A DNA stretch of 27,147 nucleotides from DASWTL01 sp036405495. GTDB taxonomy: Bacteria; Bacteroidota; Bacteroidia; Sphingobacteriales; Sphingobacteriaceae. A program made the translations under genes and the position numbers. The notes beneath the pieces were generated by a model. The model was not told the origin of the DNA and ran no database searches. It saw only the letters and a list, made by a program, of their open reading frames with translations. The DNA lies in assembly GCA_036405495.1 (NCBI GenBank), contig DASWXL010000106.1:1-27147 (forward strand). The letters run 5' to 3'. Of the stretch, positions 15,392 through 23,943 are shown piece after piece; within the stretch, counting starts at the first letter, position 1; each line of letters starts with the position of its first letter.

Positions 15392-15781
15392 TTACGTTTT
15401 ATTTTGGTGGCGCAAGTTACGTAACAGACAATAAACTTCAAAGGCTGTAAACAAGAAATATAGAGAAAAAAAATTGAGTACAAACTGAATGTCATTCACC
15501 TTGAATTTCAGCAAGTAAACTAAAACAAAGACCATACAGAAAAGCAGCTTCATAACGATCCCTCCCAGTATGGAAAAAACCGAAACTTCACCACCTTTTT
15601 GAATGCCAAACCACGACAACATGAAGGCGATCAATGTCAGGAAGGCAATAGTCGCAAAAACCACCCAGAACTTAGGTATCAGTATGGTATCAGCCGGATC
15701 ATACTGCTCAAGTAAATTTGCGGCAGCACCGAGAATTAAAGTAAATCCGGTAAACAGAATAAGAAAACGCGACAGGCTCAA
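15392..15781 (-). CDS. Four-helix membrane protein of the atp operon, possible AtpI equivalent
   Basis: A 129-residue protein with four predicted membrane helices at about 6-22, 37-57, 68-91 and 99-120, very little soluble sequence and a basic C-terminus (RNLRHQNKT). No in-frame ATG precedes residue 54 and an in-frame TAA lies a few codons upstream, so the start must be the TTG at 15781. Its first base pairs share TTGA with the stop of atpZ, which implies translational coupling. Length, helix number and position between atpZ and atpB match AtpI (ATP-synt_I family), but I see no decisive sequence signature. It is probably an assembly or ion-supply factor for the c ring; the function is inferred from context. 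Confidence 0.8.
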   Translation of the reverse strand: MSLSRFLILFTGFTLILGAAANLLEQYDPADTILIPKFWVVFATIAFLTLIAFMLSWFGIQKGGEVSVFSILGGIVMKLLFCMVFVLVYLLKFKVNDIQFVLNFFSLYFLFTAFEVYCLLRNLRHQNKT

Positions 15782-16026
15782 GATTTTAAATTTTTAAGGG
15801 AACGGACGACCTGATAAAGCGCTGCACAAACCCCGATCACACTTAACAAAGCGGTATAGACCGGCTGTTTCGTTTGCTGCCACTCATCCAGCTTATAACC
15901 GATGAAAGCAAACACACCGATAACAGCGATCATCTGAAATCCAAGTCCGGTATAACGCACGTAGTTGTTCAACAGCTTCTTTTCGTCCTTCAGGCCGTTC
16001 TCTTCTTCATTTTTCTGCATGCTCAT
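15778..16026 (-). CDS. atpZ: AtpZ/AtpI family protein, first gene of the atp operon
   Basis: An 82-residue protein of the F0F1-ATPase gene-1 type: a charged N-terminal tail (KNEEENGLKDEKK), helix one at about 25-45 including YTGLGFQMIAVIGVFAFIGYKLDEW, and helix two at about 56-75. The YxxLGFQM...G..LD pattern is characteristic. In alkaliphilic Bacillus the AtpI/AtpZ pair has been linked to magnesium or calcium transport and to c-ring assembly; the role in Bacteroidota is untested. The ATG at 16026 is used here, with another two codons downstream. It lies about 20 nt downstream of a good promoter and overlaps the next gene by four bases. Confidence 0.9.
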   Translation of the reverse strand: MSMQKNEEENGLKDEKKLLNNYVRYTGLGFQMIAVIGVFAFIGYKLDEWQQTKQPVYTALLSVIGVCAALYQVVRSLKNLKS

Positions 16027-16048
16027 GAATTACACTCTCAGTTACTTA

Positions 16049-16080
16049 CAAAGGTATGATTAAAGCCTCTATGCCTCAAA
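16049..16080 (-). promoter_or_regulatory. Promoter of the atp operon
   Basis: The minus strand has TTTG (16080-16077), 20 nt, then TACCTTTG (16056-16049). Both elements match the Bacteroidota sigma-70-type consensus TTTG-N19/20-TAnnTTTG with correct spacing. Transcription would start near 16042, leaving a leader of about 16 nt before atpZ. Confidence 0.7.
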
Positions 16081-16131
16081 TCCTAATGATTAATAGTATA
16101 TTTACCCCTATTTATAACTACATCTGTAAAA

Positions 16132-16139
16132 TATTTTTG
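16132..16139 (+). promoter_or_regulatory. Candidate -7 box for sprE
   Basis: TATTTTTG is an exact TAnnTTTG match 40 nt before the sprE start. The -33 region is not convincing. It lies in the 153-nt divergent gap with the atp promoter; apart from these two promoters I see nothing else in that gap. Confidence 0.45.
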
Positions 16140-16179
16140 ACCGATCGGTGTTATTGAAAAAGGATAATTATACTACTCA

Positions 16180-18936
16180 TTGAAAACGGGGATTCTTTAC
16201 AATTTTAAGGGCTTTATTCTATTCACCGGCGTTCTGGTAACTGCTTCGTGCGGTTCGCAAAAAGACACGGTCACCAGTAGGGGCATGCAAAACCTTACGG
16301 CCCGGTATAACATCCTGTACAACGCGCGTATCATGCTGGAGGAAAGTGAGCGAAATATACTCGCATCCTACCAGGATAATTACGACCGGCTTATTCCCGT
16401 CTATCGCGAACCCTCTGAAGCACTGTCACAGCCCGAGAACAAAAACCTCGATAAAGTGATCGAAAAGGTCAACGTTGTTGTCAACGAAAAGGCCCAAAGC
16501 CAATATGTCGACGATGCATACTTCCTGATCGCGAAAGCAAATCACTTAAAGGCACAATACTTCAACGCCTCGGAATTCTTTGACTACCTCTATAAAAATT
16601 ACCCGGAGGAGAAAGAGAAACGCCAGGCCGCGCTTGCCTGGAAGGCACGGGCACTCATTGCCCTTGACCGATTTGAAGAAGCCGGGATCACGCTGGACAC
16701 GGCCTTTAAATACCTCGATACCGACCGAAGATCCGCCGCGGATCTTTATGCAACCCGTGCGCAACTGCATATCTATGCGAAAGAGGACAAACAGGCTATT
16801 TCGCTACTGGAAAGAGCCGTACGCGCTACTGATAATAAACAATCAGCAATTCGCTGGAGCTATTTACTCGGCCAGCTGCAGGAGCTGAACGGAAACAAAC
16901 AGGCCGCCTACCAGTTCTACACGTCCGTAGTTAAAAGCAATGCGCCGTTCGGCATGGCCTTCAGTGCCCGCCTTAACAGGATCGGGCTGGAAGATGAAAT
17001 GTCAGAAAATGGCCCGGCACACCGGATTCAGAAACTGCTGAATCTGCTCAAGGACGACAAAAACCGCGAATTTATTGATCAGATATACCGCGAGATAGGC
17101 AATACGTACGCTCATCAGGGCGACTACGAAAAGGCCCGGGAAGCTTATGAAACAGCCGCCCGCCGCAGTATAAATAACCCTGAGCAGAAAGGCTTCGCAT
17201 ACCTGGACCTGGCAGAGCTTTACCTTTCGGAAGGCCGGTACGAAAAATCGAAAAGTTACTTTGACAGTGCACTCCGTGTTCTGCCTAAAGAGTACCCCGG
17301 GTACAGTGCCGTAGACAAAAAGGCCTCAAACCTGGATATCCTGGCTGACCGCCTTTCCATTATTTCCCGCGAAGACACCCTGCAAATGCTGGCGCGCTTG
17401 CCTGAGAACGAGCGCGAAGAGCGGATCACTCAGCTTACAAAAGGCCGGTCGGCTGAACCTTCAGGCACAACCGGATCGCCGGCAAGCACCGGCATGCCGT
17501 TCGCAACGACATCCGTGCAGGCTCAGCCCCCCGCCGACGGTAAGTTCTATTTTAATAACAGGCTCGCATTAAGTCAGGGATTTTCAGATTTCAAAAAGCG
17601 ATGGGGAAACCGGAAGCTGGAAGATAACTGGAGACGAAGCCTGAAATCGTCTACTGAAGCGATCAGCAATGCTAATCAGACACATCCCGGCCAGGATGCC
17701 GGGAAAATCACATCGTCCGGCACTTCAGTAAAAACAATGGAGGACCTTCGGCAATCTTTCCTGAAAGATATCCCGCTTACCAAGGCGCAGTTTGTCGCTT
17801 CCGACAAGAAAATCGCCTCCGCTTACTTCGATCTCGGAAACTTCTATAAAGACATTCTGGACGACGATCAGCAGGCGATCGAAAGCTACGAAGAGCTTTT
17901 ACGCCGCTTCCCCGGCACCGACCATAAATTACCGGTTTATTACAACCTGTACCGCTTATATCAGGAAAAGGATCCGGATAAAGCCGGTGAATATAAGGCG
18001 ATCCTCCTGAATAAATATCCGGATTCGCCATTTTCAAAGTCTATTCTTGATCCGAATTACAGCCAGCGGGCAAACGAGCAGGAACTGGCGCTTACACGCT
18101 CGTATGAAGAGGTCTATTCAAACTATCTGAATAAAGAGTACAATACCGTTAAAAGCGCAGTCAGCGCACTTCAACAGGAGTATGGTCATAATAAATTTTC
18201 TGCGCAAGTGGCGTACCTGGGCGCCCTGGCTACCGGACATACGCAAAAGCTCGAAGCCTTTGAGCAGGCCCTTAAGGCACTGATTACCACATATCCGGAC
18301 GATCAGCTTATTACTCCCCTGGCTCAGCAGCACATGTCATATATTAACGCGAACAGAGAAGCGATGTCGCACAGGGACTTTGCACTGGTCGGTTATGATC
18401 GTCATGAACAGCCTTTCGTAGAAGAGCCGGAACCACAAATAGTATCCGCTGCTGCTCCGCAGAAAGCAAAGCCGGATGAGGCGCAGACCCAAGATCCGAT
18501 CGTGGCCGATGCAGTTGAACCAGCTGTTCAGTCCCCTGACGCAGACAACCCCGGGGCACTGGCAAACACGTCCGGTTTTTCGCAGAACGACTCGACCCGA
18601 TACTATTTTGTGGTAAACGTATCTGATCCGAGGATTAATTTAAGCTCTTCACGGTTCGGTATAGGTCAGTTTAACCGTGCCAATTACCGTCCTAATGCAA
18701 TAAAACACCAACTAAAAGCGCTAAATAATCAGAATCAACTGATATTTGTAGGCTTGTTTGGCAGCAGGGAGGAAGTCACCCGATATGCTGAACAGATCAT
18801 GCCGTTAATGAAGCAGATCATGAAGATTCCGGCCGAAAAGTACAGCACGTTCATTATTACCGGGGAAAACCTCGGGAAAGTCAACGACGGAGAGGCCCTG
18901 GAAAAATATATTGAATACTATCAGAACACCTATTAA
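16180..18936 (+). CDS. sprE: Type IX secretion lipoprotein SprE/PorW
   Basis: SprE (PorW in Porphyromonas gingivalis) is a TPR lipoprotein of the type IX secretion system, reported to connect the PorK-PorN ring with the Sov/SprA translocon. The 918-residue protein has a lipobox TASC with Cys24, then the family-typical LTARYNILYNARIML. TPR-like helices cover about 50-420. A Ser/Thr/Pro linker leads to FYFNN (456-460) and WGNRKLEDNWRRS from Trp475, which I regard as a hallmark of this family. A second TPR block covers about 540-720, a Pro/Ala/Glu-rich linker about 747-800, and a conserved C-terminal domain 808-918. The start is TTG: an in-frame TAA lies five codons upstream and the next ATG falls after the lipobox. 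The following gene starts directly after its stop. Confidence 0.88.
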   Translation: MKTGILYNFKGFILFTGVLVTASCGSQKDTVTSRGMQNLTARYNILYNARIMLEESERNILASYQDNYDRLIPVYREPSEALSQPENKNLDKVIEKVNVVVNEKAQSQYVDDAYFLIAKANHLKAQYFNASEFFDYLYKNYPEEKEKRQAALAWKARALIALDRFEEAGITLDTAFKYLDTDRRSAADLYATRAQLHIYAKEDKQAISLLERAVRATDNKQSAIRWSYLLGQLQELNGNKQAAYQFYTSVVKSNAPFGMAFSARLNRIGLEDEMSENGPAHRIQKLLNLLKDDKNREFIDQIYREIGNTYAHQGDYEKAREAYETAARRSINNPEQKGFAYLDLAELYLSEGRYEKSKSYFDSALRVLPKEYPGYSAVDKKASNLDILADRLSIISREDTLQMLARLPENEREERITQLTKGRSAEPSGTTGSPASTGMPFATTSVQAQPPADGKFYFNNRLALSQGFSDFKKRWGNRKLEDNWRRSLKSSTEAISNANQTHPGQDAGKITSSGTSVKTMEDLRQSFLKDIPLTKAQFVASDKKIASAYFDLGNFYKDILDDDQQAIESYEELLRRFPGTDHKLPVYYNLYRLYQEKDPDKAGEYKAILLNKYPDSPFSKSILDPNYSQRANEQELALTRSYEEVYSNYLNKEYNTVKSAVSALQQEYGHNKFSAQVAYLGALATGHTQKLEAFEQALKALITTYPDDQLITPLAQQHMSYINANREAMSHRDFALVGYDRHEQPFVEEPEPQIVSAAAPQKAKPDEAQTQDPIVADAVEPAVQSPDADNPGALANTSGFSQNDSTRYYFVVNVSDPRINLSSSRFGIGQFNRANYRPNAIKHQLKALNNQNQLIFVGLFGSREEVTRYAEQIMPLMKQIMKIPAEKYSTFIITGENLGKVNDGEALEKYIEYYQNTY

Positions 18937-21183
18937 ATGAAAGAAGCACGAGGGAAGCAGAATCAGCTCACAGCCGACGACATTCATCGTTATACCGTAA
19001 ACTTTTGGAAATTTATCATCATTTCAGTCACCCTGGTGGCTGTCATACTGTTAAGTATCGGATTGGGCCTTTTTGGACAATTACCTTCATTCCGCGACCT
19101 GGAGAATCCGAAAAGCAATCTGGCATCAGAGGTCATTTCTTCTGACGGGGTGACATTGGGGACATACTACATTCATAACCGGTCCAATGTGCGGTATAAC
19201 CAGATCTCACCAAACGTGATAAATGCCCTTATCGCTACTGAAGATAAACGATTCTACAATCACTCGGGCATCGACTTCAAACGAAGCTTCACCATTCTTT
19301 TCTATAACCTGGTTGGCAAAAAGCAAGGTGCCAGCACGATCACGCAACAGCTGGCTCTCAACTTATTCTCTAAAGAAGGCCGGGCAAAAAGCTTCGGTAA
19401 AAGGGTAATTCAAAAGCTGCAGGAGCAGATCATAGCCGTAAAGCTTGAACGGAATTACACCAAAGAAGAAATCATTACCATGTACCTCAATACGGTTGAC
19501 TTTGGCGGATACAACACCTTCGGCATTAAGTCAGCTGCGCGCACATACTTCAGCACCACACCCGACAAGCTCACTCCGGATCAGGCGGCATTGCTGATCG
19601 GGATGCTGAAAGGGCCGACCTATTACTCGCCGGTCCGAAACAAGGAGCGGGCACTGGCCAGAAGGAACACTGTTCTCGAAAACATGCGGGAAGAAGGCTT
19701 CCTCAGTGATACCGAAGTTGCCAGTCTGAAGGAAGAGCCTCTGAACCTCGACTTTAATCCTACAGATCATACCGACGGCCTGGCGGCATACTTCAGGGCG
19801 GTGCTGAAAAGAGACATTCACAGGATCCTGGACGAGCAGTCTATCGAAAAAGCTGACGGCACTCCTTATGATCTTGACCGTGATGGTCTGAAAATCTATA
19901 CAACGATCGATTCGCGGATGCAGCGCTATGCAGAAGAGTCACAACGGGAATACTTAAAGCAATTACAACGAGAATTCAACCAGCAATGGCGGGGCAAAAA
20001 TCCATTTAAAGGAAAGGAAATGGAAAAGATCCTGGCAGACGGCGTACGCCGCTCAGACCGCTATCGGCAGCTTTCGGACGACGGGTTGTCTGAACAAGAG
20101 ATCACCGAGAATTTCAGCACGCCAACTAAGATGACCATTTTCAGCTGGCGCGGTGACATTGATACGCTCATGAAACCGATAGACTCGGTAAAGTACTATA
20201 AGATGATGCTGCGCAATGCCGTGATGTCGATGGAACCGCAGACCGGTCACGTCAAGGCGTGGGTTGGTGGTATCGACTTCGAGCACTTTAAATACGATCA
20301 GGTAAAAATGGGGACACGCCAGGTGGGATCAACAGCGAAGCCGTTTACGTATGCGGTTGCCATCGACAACGGATTTAGTCCGTGTTACCGGGTAGCGAAC
20401 GAACCGGTCACCATCGACAACTGGACCCCGAGAGCGCACAACCCTATTTCTGGTTATATTACCCTGAAAAAGGCGCTCGCAAAATCGCAAAACTACGTTA
20501 CTGCCTATATGATGGGCCAGGTCGGACCGACCGCAGTAAGCACACTGACCAAAAGAATGGGCATCACATCCGATGTTCCGGCGTATCCGTCAATTTGTCT
20601 CGGCAGTTTCGATGCTTCCCTGTATGATATGGTCGGAGCGTACTCTACGTTCGTAAACCATGGCATCTGGATCGAACCTACCTATCTGCTGCGTATCGAA
20701 GACCGTAACGGAGCGGTACTATATGAAAGTAAACCAAAGTTGGTACAGGCCCTGAATGAACAAGTGGCTTACGCGATGACCAGCATGTTGAAGGGAACCG
20801 TAGAGGATGGAACCGGTGTACGGCTGCGGTGGAAATACGGCCTCACCAACCCGATCGGTGGCAAGACCGGAACAACCAATAACAATTCAGACGGCTGGTT
20901 CATAGGCATCACCCCGGAACTGGTAACCGGTGTATGGACGGGTGCTGAAGACAGGGCCATACATTTCACATCGACCAATTACGGAGAAGGCGCCAATTCA
21001 GCACTGCCAATATTTGGCCTTTATATGCAAAAGGTTTATAAAGACACGAGGCTGAATTATACAAAAGGCGATTTTGAACCTCCCAAAAATGGTGTAACTG
21101 TGGTTTTGGATTGCAACCAGTATGCGGCGCCGTCAGATACGGCAACCGCAACGTCAGAAGCTGAAGAGAAACTGGGCTTCTGA
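18937..21183 (+). CDS. Class A penicillin-binding protein (PBP1A type)
   Basis: A bifunctional peptidoglycan synthase of 748 residues anchored by one membrane helix (about 23-46). The glycosyltransferase domain has Glu102-Asp103 in EDKRFYNHSG, GASTITQQLALN from 131, and the later KLQEQIIAVKLE and YLNTVDFGGYNTFG motifs. The transpeptidase has the complete penicillin-binding set: Ser465-Thr-Ala-Lys468 (acylated serine), Ser517-Gln-Asn519 and Lys643-Thr-Gly645. It is a mrcA/ponA-type enzyme. The ATG follows the sprE TAA without a spacer, so the two are almost certainly translated from one message. The C-terminal tail after 720 is Thr/Ala/Glu-rich and appears disordered. Confidence 0.95.
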   Translation: MKEARGKQNQLTADDIHRYTVNFWKFIIISVTLVAVILLSIGLGLFGQLPSFRDLENPKSNLASEVISSDGVTLGTYYIHNRSNVRYNQISPNVINALIATEDKRFYNHSGIDFKRSFTILFYNLVGKKQGASTITQQLALNLFSKEGRAKSFGKRVIQKLQEQIIAVKLERNYTKEEIITMYLNTVDFGGYNTFGIKSAARTYFSTTPDKLTPDQAALLIGMLKGPTYYSPVRNKERALARRNTVLENMREEGFLSDTEVASLKEEPLNLDFNPTDHTDGLAAYFRAVLKRDIHRILDEQSIEKADGTPYDLDRDGLKIYTTIDSRMQRYAEESQREYLKQLQREFNQQWRGKNPFKGKEMEKILADGVRRSDRYRQLSDDGLSEQEITENFSTPTKMTIFSWRGDIDTLMKPIDSVKYYKMMLRNAVMSMEPQTGHVKAWVGGIDFEHFKYDQVKMGTRQVGSTAKPFTYAVAIDNGFSPCYRVANEPVTIDNWTPRAHNPISGYITLKKALAKSQNYVTAYMMGQVGPTAVSTLTKRMGITSDVPAYPSICLGSFDASLYDMVGAYSTFVNHGIWIEPTYLLRIEDRNGAVLYESKPKLVQALNEQVAYAMTSMLKGTVEDGTGVRLRWKYGLTNPIGGKTGTTNNNSDGWFIGITPELVTGVWTGAEDRAIHFTSTNYGEGANSALPIFGLYMQKVYKDTRLNYTKGDFEPPKNGVTVVLDCNQYAAPSDTATATSEAEEKLGF

Positions 21184-21203
21184 CAAGTTGACTCGTGAAT
21201 CTC

Positions 21204-23018
21204 ATGGAAAAGTTTGACCACAGGCAGGCCTTGAAAAAGATTCCTCCCAAACCGGGAGTCTATCAATTCTGGAATGCCGAAGGGGAATTGATCTACATCG
21301 GGAAAGCAAAAAACCTTAAAAACCGGGTAAGCAGCTATTTTAATAACGATACCTACCGGGTAAATGCCAAGACCCGCGTTCTGGTCGGCAAGATCAACGA
21401 TATCACCTTTACAATCGTTGACACCGAGATCGATGCCTGGTTGCTCGAAAACAGCCTGATCAAAAAGCATCAGCCCCGTTACAACGTTCTGTTGAAGGAT
21501 GACAAGACCTATCCATGGATCGTCATTAAGAACGAACCGTTTCCGCGTATATTCTGGACAAGGAAAATCATACGCGACGGATCGACCTATTTCGGCCCCT
21601 ATGCATCGGTGAGTATGATGCATAACATTCTTGAGCTAATTAAAGAGATCTATCCACGGCGGACGTGCAATCTTCCTCTAACGAAGGAAAACATTGCAGC
21701 CGGAAAGTTTAAGGTTTGCCTCGAATACCAGATCGGGAACTGCAAAGGCCCATGCCAGGCGCTGCAAACCGAAGAGGACTACAATACCAATATACAAGAT
21801 ATCAAAGACATCCTTAACGGCAGGATCGGAGGCGTTATCCGCAAGCTGAAGTCAGATCTTGAGCAGGCTTCACTCGCATTGCACTTTGAACTGGCACATC
21901 AGCTGAAACGCAAGTTAGACCTGCTGGAAAACTATCAAAGCAAGTCTACCATTGTGAATTCATCTATTACAGATGTGGATGTTTTCAGCATTGCTTCAGA
22001 TGAAAAGCATGCATTTGTGAACTTTCTGAAAGTAATGAACGGAACGGTCATCCAAACACAAACGATCGAGATCAAAAAGAAGCTGGATGAAACCGATGAA
22101 GAATTGCTGACGATCGCCATTTCGGAGTTCCGAAGCCGTTTCAACAGCGAGTCGAAGGAGATCATTGTTCCTTTTGAGGTCGGGTTAGATAACACGCGCA
22201 TCCGGTTCACCGTTCCGAAGCTCGGTGAGAAGAAAAAGCTGCTTGAGCTTTCGCAAAAAAATGTGTTGTTCTTCAAGCGCGAAAAGCTGGACCAGTATGA
22301 AAAGCTAAATCCGGAACTCAAAACCGAACGCATTCTTTCACAAATGATGAAGGACCTAAGGCTGAATCAGCTGCCACGCCACATTGAGTGCTTCGACAAC
22401 TCCAACTTTCAGGGGCGATATCCCGTATCGGCGATAGTCGTCTTCAAGGATGCTAAGCCGTCTAAAAAAGATTACCGGCACTTTAACGTAAAAACGGTGG
22501 AGGGGCCTAACGACTTCGCTACTATGGAAGAAGCGGTTTTCCGGCGATACCGGCGAATGCTCGAAGAAGGCGAAACCTTACCTCAGCTGATCGTAATAGA
22601 CGGCGGCAAAGGCCAGTTATCGGCAGCCCTCAAGAGCCTTACTACCCTGGGGATCGAAAAGAACGTCACCGTCATCGGTATAGCAAAACGCCTCGAAGAA
22701 CTTTACTATCCGGGCGACCAGTATCCGCTTTACCTGGATAAGAAATCAGAAACGCTGAAGATCATTCAATACCTTCGCGATGAAGCGCATCGCTTTGGCA
22801 TCACCTTCCATCGTAAGAAGAGAAACAAAGGGACCTTAATTACTGAATTGCAAAATATTGCAGGTATTGGTAAAGCGTCCTCGGAAAAGCTTCTGCGTCA
22901 TTTTAAATCCGTAAAGAAGATCCGTGAGGCATCAGAACAGGAGCTTGCAGAAGTCTTGAATAAAAAGCAGGTCCAAACGCTCAAAACCTACTTTCAACAA
23001 AAAAGCCCCGAAAGTTAA
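21204..23018 (+). CDS. uvrC: UvrABC excinuclease subunit C
   Basis: UvrC makes the two incisions around bulky DNA lesions in nucleotide excision repair. From the ATG at 21204 it is 604 residues; a GTG at 21195 would add three and is less likely. Domains in order: GIY-YIG nuclease (Tyr20, Tyr31-Ile-Gly33), a Cys cluster at 155, 172, 180 and 184 matching the iron-sulfur site described in E. coli UvrC in its last three spacings, a UVR/UvrB-binding helix pair at about 209-245, the RNase H-like nuclease with Asp398 in CFDNSNFQG, and a C-terminal helix-hairpin-helix (IAGIGKASSEKLLRHF). It starts 20 nt after the penicillin-binding gene, suggesting one operon with sprE. Confidence 0.97.
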   Translation: MEKFDHRQALKKIPPKPGVYQFWNAEGELIYIGKAKNLKNRVSSYFNNDTYRVNAKTRVLVGKINDITFTIVDTEIDAWLLENSLIKKHQPRYNVLLKDDKTYPWIVIKNEPFPRIFWTRKIIRDGSTYFGPYASVSMMHNILELIKEIYPRRTCNLPLTKENIAAGKFKVCLEYQIGNCKGPCQALQTEEDYNTNIQDIKDILNGRIGGVIRKLKSDLEQASLALHFELAHQLKRKLDLLENYQSKSTIVNSSITDVDVFSIASDEKHAFVNFLKVMNGTVIQTQTIEIKKKLDETDEELLTIAISEFRSRFNSESKEIIVPFEVGLDNTRIRFTVPKLGEKKKLLELSQKNVLFFKREKLDQYEKLNPELKTERILSQMMKDLRLNQLPRHIECFDNSNFQGRYPVSAIVVFKDAKPSKKDYRHFNVKTVEGPNDFATMEEAVFRRYRRMLEEGETLPQLIVIDGGKGQLSAALKSLTTLGIEKNVTVIGIAKRLEELYYPGDQYPLYLDKKSETLKIIQYLRDEAHRFGITFHRKKRNKGTLITELQNIAGIGKASSEKLLRHFKSVKKIREASEQELAEVLNKKQVQTLKTYFQQKSPES

Positions 23019-23029
23019 TTCCGGGGCTT
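23003..23029. terminator. Bidirectional terminator shared by uvrC and gldN
   Basis: AAGCCCCG (23003-23010) pairs with CGGGGCTT (23022-23029) around an 11-nt loop that holds the uvrC stop codon (23016-23018). Plus-strand T-rich sequence follows (CTTCTTCTTTT). On the minus strand a run of six Ts follows the stem, so it also ends the gldKLMN unit, whose last stop codon is about 40 nt away. Confidence 0.88.
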
Positions 23030-23067
23030 CTTCTTTTAAAGATGTGAACTCCACATCTCGTATCTGC

Positions 23068-23940
23068 CTAGTACGACCATAAGTCGTGCTCGAAATCCAT
23101 TAGTTCTTTTTTGATCCGTTCGGATTCATAAAGTTTATCAATTCCCTGTGCGTAATCTTTGATATTCTCGTCTTTATTATTCGATTCCTTGACGATATAA
23201 CTCGCAAAGATCCGCTTCATGAAAACATCGTCAAAGCTCAGACCCGTCGCATCGTTATTCCGATTGACCACCTCCCGTGTTACAAGCACTTGTCTCGCTT
23301 CAGGAAAATAGATCCAAAACGCCGGCTGATAATTCACGATACCGGCCACGTTTACTTTCTTCAACGGCGCAATTCCAACGATACGGGGTTCATAAACCGA
23401 GCGCTGTTTATCGAAGATCCAATCCTCTTTGATCCGGAACTTCACTACACTGTCCGGAACAAAGTCCTGAGGCATCATTCTCGAACCGATCGGATTCTGA
23501 TCAGCGTCGTACTCAGTTACCAGAATACTGTCGGTAAACTTTCCCATCGCCTCTTCGGGCTTCAGCACACTCGAAAATTCGTCGCCATTGGGATCGTCCT
23601 TGGTCTGAGTAGCATCGTATGCCGTCAGCTCCCCTGCCGTGATTGCATCCATCAAAACGTCTATCAGACGGGCTTTAGGAGAAGCAAAGGCCTGGTTCAT
23701 CTTCTCACGAAGGTCGATCTCCCGCCAGATACGCTTAGCATACATGACATCCGCTTCGCGCAGATTAGCATATGGCGTAACTTTAGCACTTAAGATATTG
23801 TCCTTCTTATAATAGCCGTCCAGCGGACGGTCAAGAGAATCTCTCAACGGCTTTGTACTGTTACCCAGATTAGGTTTTACCTGCTGAGCGCTTACAGATA
23901 CAGTAATCAGAGCGAAAACAAAGGTGAACAGTCTTTTCAT
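23068..23940 (-). CDS. gldN: Type IX secretion protein GldN/PorN
   Basis: GldN is the periplasmic ring component that binds the lipoprotein GldK and contacts the GldM trunk. The 290-residue protein has a signal peptide (about 1-18, ending SVSAQ) and no lipobox. The mature part contains the family features DVMYAKRIWREIDLREKMN at about 64-82, IKEDWIFDKQRSVYEPRIVGIAP at about 170-192, and the conserved FWIYFPEAR near 207. The start lies 3 nt after the gldM stop, the tightest junction of the cluster. It is the last gene before the shared terminator. No gldO paralogue follows. Confidence 0.95.
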   Translation of the reverse strand: MKRLFTFVFALITVSVSAQQVKPNLGNSTKPLRDSLDRPLDGYYKKDNILSAKVTPYANLREADVMYAKRIWREIDLREKMNQAFASPKARLIDVLMDAITAGELTAYDATQTKDDPNGDEFSSVLKPEEAMGKFTDSILVTEYDADQNPIGSRMMPQDFVPDSVVKFRIKEDWIFDKQRSVYEPRIVGIAPLKKVNVAGIVNYQPAFWIYFPEARQVLVTREVVNRNNDATGLSFDDVFMKRIFASYIVKESNNKDENIKDYAQGIDKLYESERIKKELMDFEHDLWSY

Positions 23941-23943
23941 TTT

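Noticed and set aside
21195..21203. GTG start for uvrC
   Set aside because: It adds only three residues; the ATG at 21204 begins directly before the GIY-YIG domain.
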